A stretch of 64,000 nucleotides of DNA from NCBI GenBank assembly GCA_024642205.1, contig JAHEBQ010000019.1, forward strand, positions 1 to 64,000, read 5' to 3'. Origin of the DNA: Planctomycetaceae bacterium (lineage in GTDB: Bacteria; Planctomycetota; Planctomycetia; Pirellulales; Pirellulaceae). Position 1 is the first letter of the stretch; every line of letters begins with the position of its first letter. Both the position numbers and the translations under genes were made by a program. This document shows positions 61,212 to 64,000 of this stretch, piece by piece. The notes beneath the pieces are model-generated. The model saw only the letters and a program-made list of their open reading frames with translations, was not told the origin of the DNA and did no database searches.

Positions 61212-62108
61212 TCAGCCGGCGAATTCAGGCTGCGCAACTCCCCCGACTTGCACGTCGGCGACGAACAAGTCGCCAGCCAACGGTTGCTGCCGTCGTTCCT
61301 CCGGGTTCAGCCCTATCGACGCGGTGGTAATCAGCAACTGGTCCAGGTTGGGGCCACCGAACGCACAGGCGGTTGGCGCGGCGACTGGCAACGAGATTTT
61401 GGATAGTATTCTGGACGAAACCGGGCAGATTTTGGCCACGCACCATCCTCCCCAGAAGGCAATCCACAGATTGTCATCGGTATCAATCGCCATTCCGTCG
61501 GGAAACCCGATTTCGTCCGGCGCTCGAAAGATACAGGTGCGATTTTCAATCCTGCCTGTCGTACGATCATAGTCAAACTGATAGACTTCCCGGCGAGGCG
61601 AGTCGACGAAGTACATCCGCTGCCCGTTACGTGACCACACGATACCATTGGAAACGCCAATGTCATCTCCCCATCGCTTGATGATCTGTCCATCGGATTC
61701 AAGCGAGTACAACGACCCTGTGAAGATCTTCATATGGTCTTTTATGCGCATCGTGCCGGCCCAGAATCGACCTTCGGGGTCGCATTTTCCGTCATTGAAA
61801 CGATTGTCAGGCTTATCGAATTCCGGATCACCCCACGATTGAACCTGGCCGGACACCGGATCGAAAGAGGCAAGACCGTCCTGCAATGAAAGCATCAATC
61901 CACCCCGCTTGCGAACGACGACCGTGCCGGGCATCTGATCCAGTTGCCACTCCAGGTTTCTCAACGAATCAGGGGAAAACCGAAACAATTTCCTTTCCTC
62001 GATGTCGATCCACCAGTAGGCCGAGCAGCGAGGGTCCCAGAGCGGGCCTTCACCCAGTGTTGCCTGGGCGGCAAAAACCTGCTCGGCATTGAATTGCTGA
62101 ATCGCCAT
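61212..62108 (-). CDS. SMP-30/gluconolactonase/LRE family lactonase
   Basis: A 298-residue six-bladed propeller. Metal ligands are seen in LGEGPLWD (Glu 19), RFNDGKCDPEGRFWAGTM, GVSNGIVWS (Asn) and FPDGMAID (Asp), and PTACAFGGPNLDQLLITTA is the typical last blade. No signal peptide: a cytoplasmic hydrolase of aldonolactones, e.g. after sugar dehydrogenation. It may belong with the two minus-strand glycan genes downstream, 270 bp away. Confidence 0.93.
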   Translation of the reverse strand: MAIQQFNAEQVFAAQATLGEGPLWDPRCSAYWWIDIEERKLFRFSPDSLRNLEWQLDQMPGTVVVRKRGGLMLSLQDGLASFDPVSGQVQSWGDPEFDKPDNRFNDGKCDPEGRFWAGTMRIKDHMKIFTGSLYSLESDGQIIKRWGDDIGVSNGIVWSRNGQRMYFVDSPRREVYQFDYDRTTGRIENRTCIFRAPDEIGFPDGMAIDTDDNLWIAFWGGWCVAKICPVSSRILSKISLPVAAPTACAFGGPNLDQLLITTASIGLNPEERRQQPLAGDLFVADVQVGGVAQPEFAG

Positions 62109-62615
62109 AGGAATTCATGGTTTTCTGTTGATCGTTTTATGAACGAATGTGCGATTCATCCAAATGAGTTCGACAGGATACTACTCGACTGAACCGTCAT
62201 GGGTTGTGGTTTGCACAAAAAGGCTGGGTTCGCGGTTCTTGAACCTGGGCGATCAACCCAATTTAACTTATTCGTAAACCCTGACAATTCTGCGCGAAGC
62301 GCACCTTAACCCGAATGGACGACAACATCAACGCCCTGAAACGTTTCCTGAAACGAGCCTCGGCCCGATGCAACAGGTTTCCTAACATGTTAACATGATG
62401 GGCGTTACGTGCCCGTCAAGATTGCCGGGGGCCTCAACAAAAAACATCGCCTCGGCTGCGGGGTAACTTGTGTTTCAAGTTGGGTCGCGTCTGCGTTGTG
62501 ACTTCGGGATAATGATCCGGTTGTACCGGTCAATTAACCCTTTATGTTTGTCTACGTGATGGAACCCGGAGACACGAACCACGATCAATTAAATTGAACC
62601 ATTGGGGATGCAACC
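62109..62615. other. Divergent intergenic region with palindromes
   Basis: About 500 bases between the lactonase gene and the fusion gene. It has a perfect 12-bp palindrome CATGTTAACATG at 62386-62397 and a GAAACGTTTC palindrome followed by CTGAAACG near 62338-62355; either may be regulatory. GGGGAT precedes the GTG start at 62616. No reading frame with support. Confidence 0.45.
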
Positions 62616-64000
62616 GTGCTCCTAGGAATCGACTTGACACCGACAACTTTGCTTGACTTTATCCTTGCTTTTGCTTTGTGGATCGTCATCTGGACGCCTG
62701 TGGTTGCCCTGCTGGAATACATCGCGCATCGCTGGATCATGCACAAAGCCAACCACTTGCTGGATCCGGACCTGTCGCAACTGAGGGCGCATGGCAAGCA
62801 TCACCAGGGCGCCAACCATTTCGATCTCGTCGACGTCCCGCTGAAGAATTGTTTCCGACTGACCGCCCCTTTTATTTTGGGCGTTCTGGCCTGGGGCTGG
62901 TTCGTAGGTCCGGTATCGAGCATTGTAGCGCCGCTGCTGGCGCTGCTGACCTGGTGTTTTGTCTATGCCTATTTATGGAATCGCATGCACCGGGCGATTC
63001 ACGACCTGGAAAAAAACTGGTTTCGCCGCAGCGGTCCGATTTTCCGGTTCTTCATGAACCATCACCTGCAGCACCACGCACGCGCCAGGGTAAACTACGG
63101 GACAGTATTCCCATGGACGGATTACGTATTCGGAACAAACGCCTCCCGGAACTTCAGTCCGAGCAGGTCAGTGACACGATCGCCCATAGAAGGCGTCAAT
63201 GTTGAAACCGCAACGCCGTCTCCGAGCGATCCCGGCCTGTTGGTCCGATGGGCAATCCGACTCAGCGAACTCTCACCGACCTTGAAAAAGTTGCTCTGGC
63301 AACGCTGGTATCAACACATCGCCGGTTACCAGGAGGCGGATTGGAAGTTCATGAATTACGGCTATTCCGATGAACAGTCCGGGCAAGACCCTGTCGAATT
63401 GCAGCCAACCGATGAAGAAGATCGCTTCGCCATTCAACTCTATCACCGGGTCGCCAGCGCCACGAACCTGGATGGACTCGACGTGCTGGAAGTTGGCTGC
63501 GGTCGCGGCGGCGGCGCGTCGTTTGTTCGCCGGTATCACGGGGTCAAGCAAATGACCGGTGTCGACTTTTCGAAAAAGGCCGTGCGTTTTTGTCTCGATC
63601 GCCACCAGGTAGACGGACTTTCCTTTGTGCACGGCGATGCCGAAGCATTGCCGTTTGCGGACCAGTCGTTCGACGCAGTAATTAATGTCGAGTCGTCACA
63701 CTGCTACCGTTCAATGCCGGCCTTTCTTGAACAGGTGAATCGGGTCCTGCGTCCGGGCGGGTACTTTCTCTTTGCCGACCTGCGGGCGTCGTATGATTGC
63801 GAGCGACTGCACCAACAACTGCGGGAAAGCGGCCTGGCCATATTGGAACGCGAAAATATTACCGATCACGTGCTCGAGGCCCTGCAACGGGACAGCAAAC
63901 GCAAGTTGGCGTTGATTGAGAACTCCATTTCGCCGCGGTTGCTACATACGTTTCTTGAGTTTGCCGGCGTTGAAGGCTCCAAGGTTTACCGCAGCTTTCG
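62616..64000 (+). CDS. Fatty-acid-hydroxylase-like membrane domain fused to SAM methyltransferase, C-terminus beyond right edge
   Basis: From GTG 62616 the frame runs open to the window edge: 461 residues, no stop. Residues 1-170 are a membrane di-iron oxygenase of the sterol desaturase/fatty acid hydroxylase type: hydrophobic helices around ~10-40 and ~83-122, and histidine boxes HRWIMH (38-43), HGKHH (59-63), H125/H129 and HHLQHH (149-154). After a ~90-residue linker comes a class-I methyltransferase: DVLEVGCGRGGGASF (~289-303), GVDFSKKA, GDAEALPF, NVESSHCY and VLRPGGYFLFADLR, close to phthiotriol-type lipid methyltransferases. A lipid that is first hydroxylated, then O-methylated, is inferred. 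The GTG follows GGGGA. Confidence 0.9.
   Translation, partial: MLLGIDLTPTTLLDFILAFALWIVIWTPVVALLEYIAHRWIMHKANHLLDPDLSQLRAHGKHHQGANHFDLVDVPLKNCFRLTAPFILGVLAWGWFVGPVSSIVAPLLALLTWCFVYAYLWNRMHRAIHDLEKNWFRRSGPIFRFFMNHHLQHHARARVNYGTVFPWTDYVFGTNASRNFSPSRSVTRSPIEGVNVETATPSPSDPGLLVRWAIRLSELSPTLKKLLWQRWYQHIAGYQEADWKFMNYGYSDEQSGQDPVELQPTDEEDRFAIQLYHRVASATNLDGLDVLEVGCGRGGGASFVRRYHGVKQMTGVDFSKKAVRFCLDRHQVDGLSFVHGDAEALPFADQSFDAVINVESSHCYRSMPAFLEQVNRVLRPGGYFLFADLRASYDCERLHQQLRESGLAILERENITDHVLEALQRDSKRKLALIENSISPRLLHTFLEFAGVEGSKVYRSF

Overview
The window looks like chromosomal DNA from a planctomycete, probably a Pirellulales-type marine or aquatic member. The main reason is its gene content: two DUF1501 proteins, a PSCyt1/DUF1549/DUF1553 cytochrome protein, DUF1080 and DUF6807 proteins, a formylglycine sulfatase, a Tat-exported Gfo/Idh/MocA oxidoreductase, PQQ-type beta-propellers, and mostly single genes or short operons separated by long non-coding gaps. 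Assignment to genus is not possible from the sequence alone.

Left part (1-11 kb): a truncated SGNH hydrolase, then a minus-strand run of class-III aminotransferase, KamA-type radical SAM aminomutase, thiolase and both subunits of a 3-oxoacid CoA-transferase. Read as a pathway these would turn an alpha-amino acid into a beta-amino acid, then a beta-keto acid, its CoA thioester and finally acetyl-CoA. A 25-bp near-perfect palindrome sits just upstream of the aminotransferase. A DUF1501/PSCyt1-DUF1549-DUF1553 pair follows.

11-27 kb: a gap with an IS4-like transposase relic, a DUF1080 protein, a Tat oxidoreductase, a DinB-like protein, a translationally coupled M1 peptidase/DUF6702 pair, a CPBP protease, a small secreted Cys-Cys/Ala-Pro repeat protein with its own terminator, an aldo/keto reductase, an orphan ABC ATPase, a six-helix potassium channel with a C-terminal zinc ribbon, and a secreted M28 peptidase with a PDZ domain.

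27-39 kb: fused E1 alpha/beta plus E2 of a branched-chain-type 2-oxoacid dehydrogenase, a DUF6807/DUF1501 pair, a coupled S41-like pseudoprotease and di-haem propeller protein, a sulfatase, and tRNA-Arg(CCG).

39-54 kb: a glycoside-hydrolase-like secreted protein, a 194-bp tandem MITE-like repeat, a coiled-coil secreted protein, then a tightly overlapping operon (PQQ/LamG giant protein, IPVFRYALERW-type secreted protein, tandem double solute-binding protein, permease, ATPase) that looks like an oxyanion (molybdate/tungstate/sulfate) importer. A second cluster of four genes (HPS/KGPDC-like decarboxylase, zinc alcohol dehydrogenase, SDR, TIM-barrel isomerase) looks like sugar catabolism of unknown substrate.

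54-64 kb: a BlaI/M56 regulatory pair with a visible promoter-operator, a GH31 glycosidase, a double DUF1080 protein, an SMP-30 lactonase, and at the right edge an open reading frame without stop that fuses a sterol-desaturase/fatty-acid-hydroxylase membrane domain to a SAM methyltransferase. This fusion, the Cys-Cys repeat protein and the KamA module are the least ordinary items.
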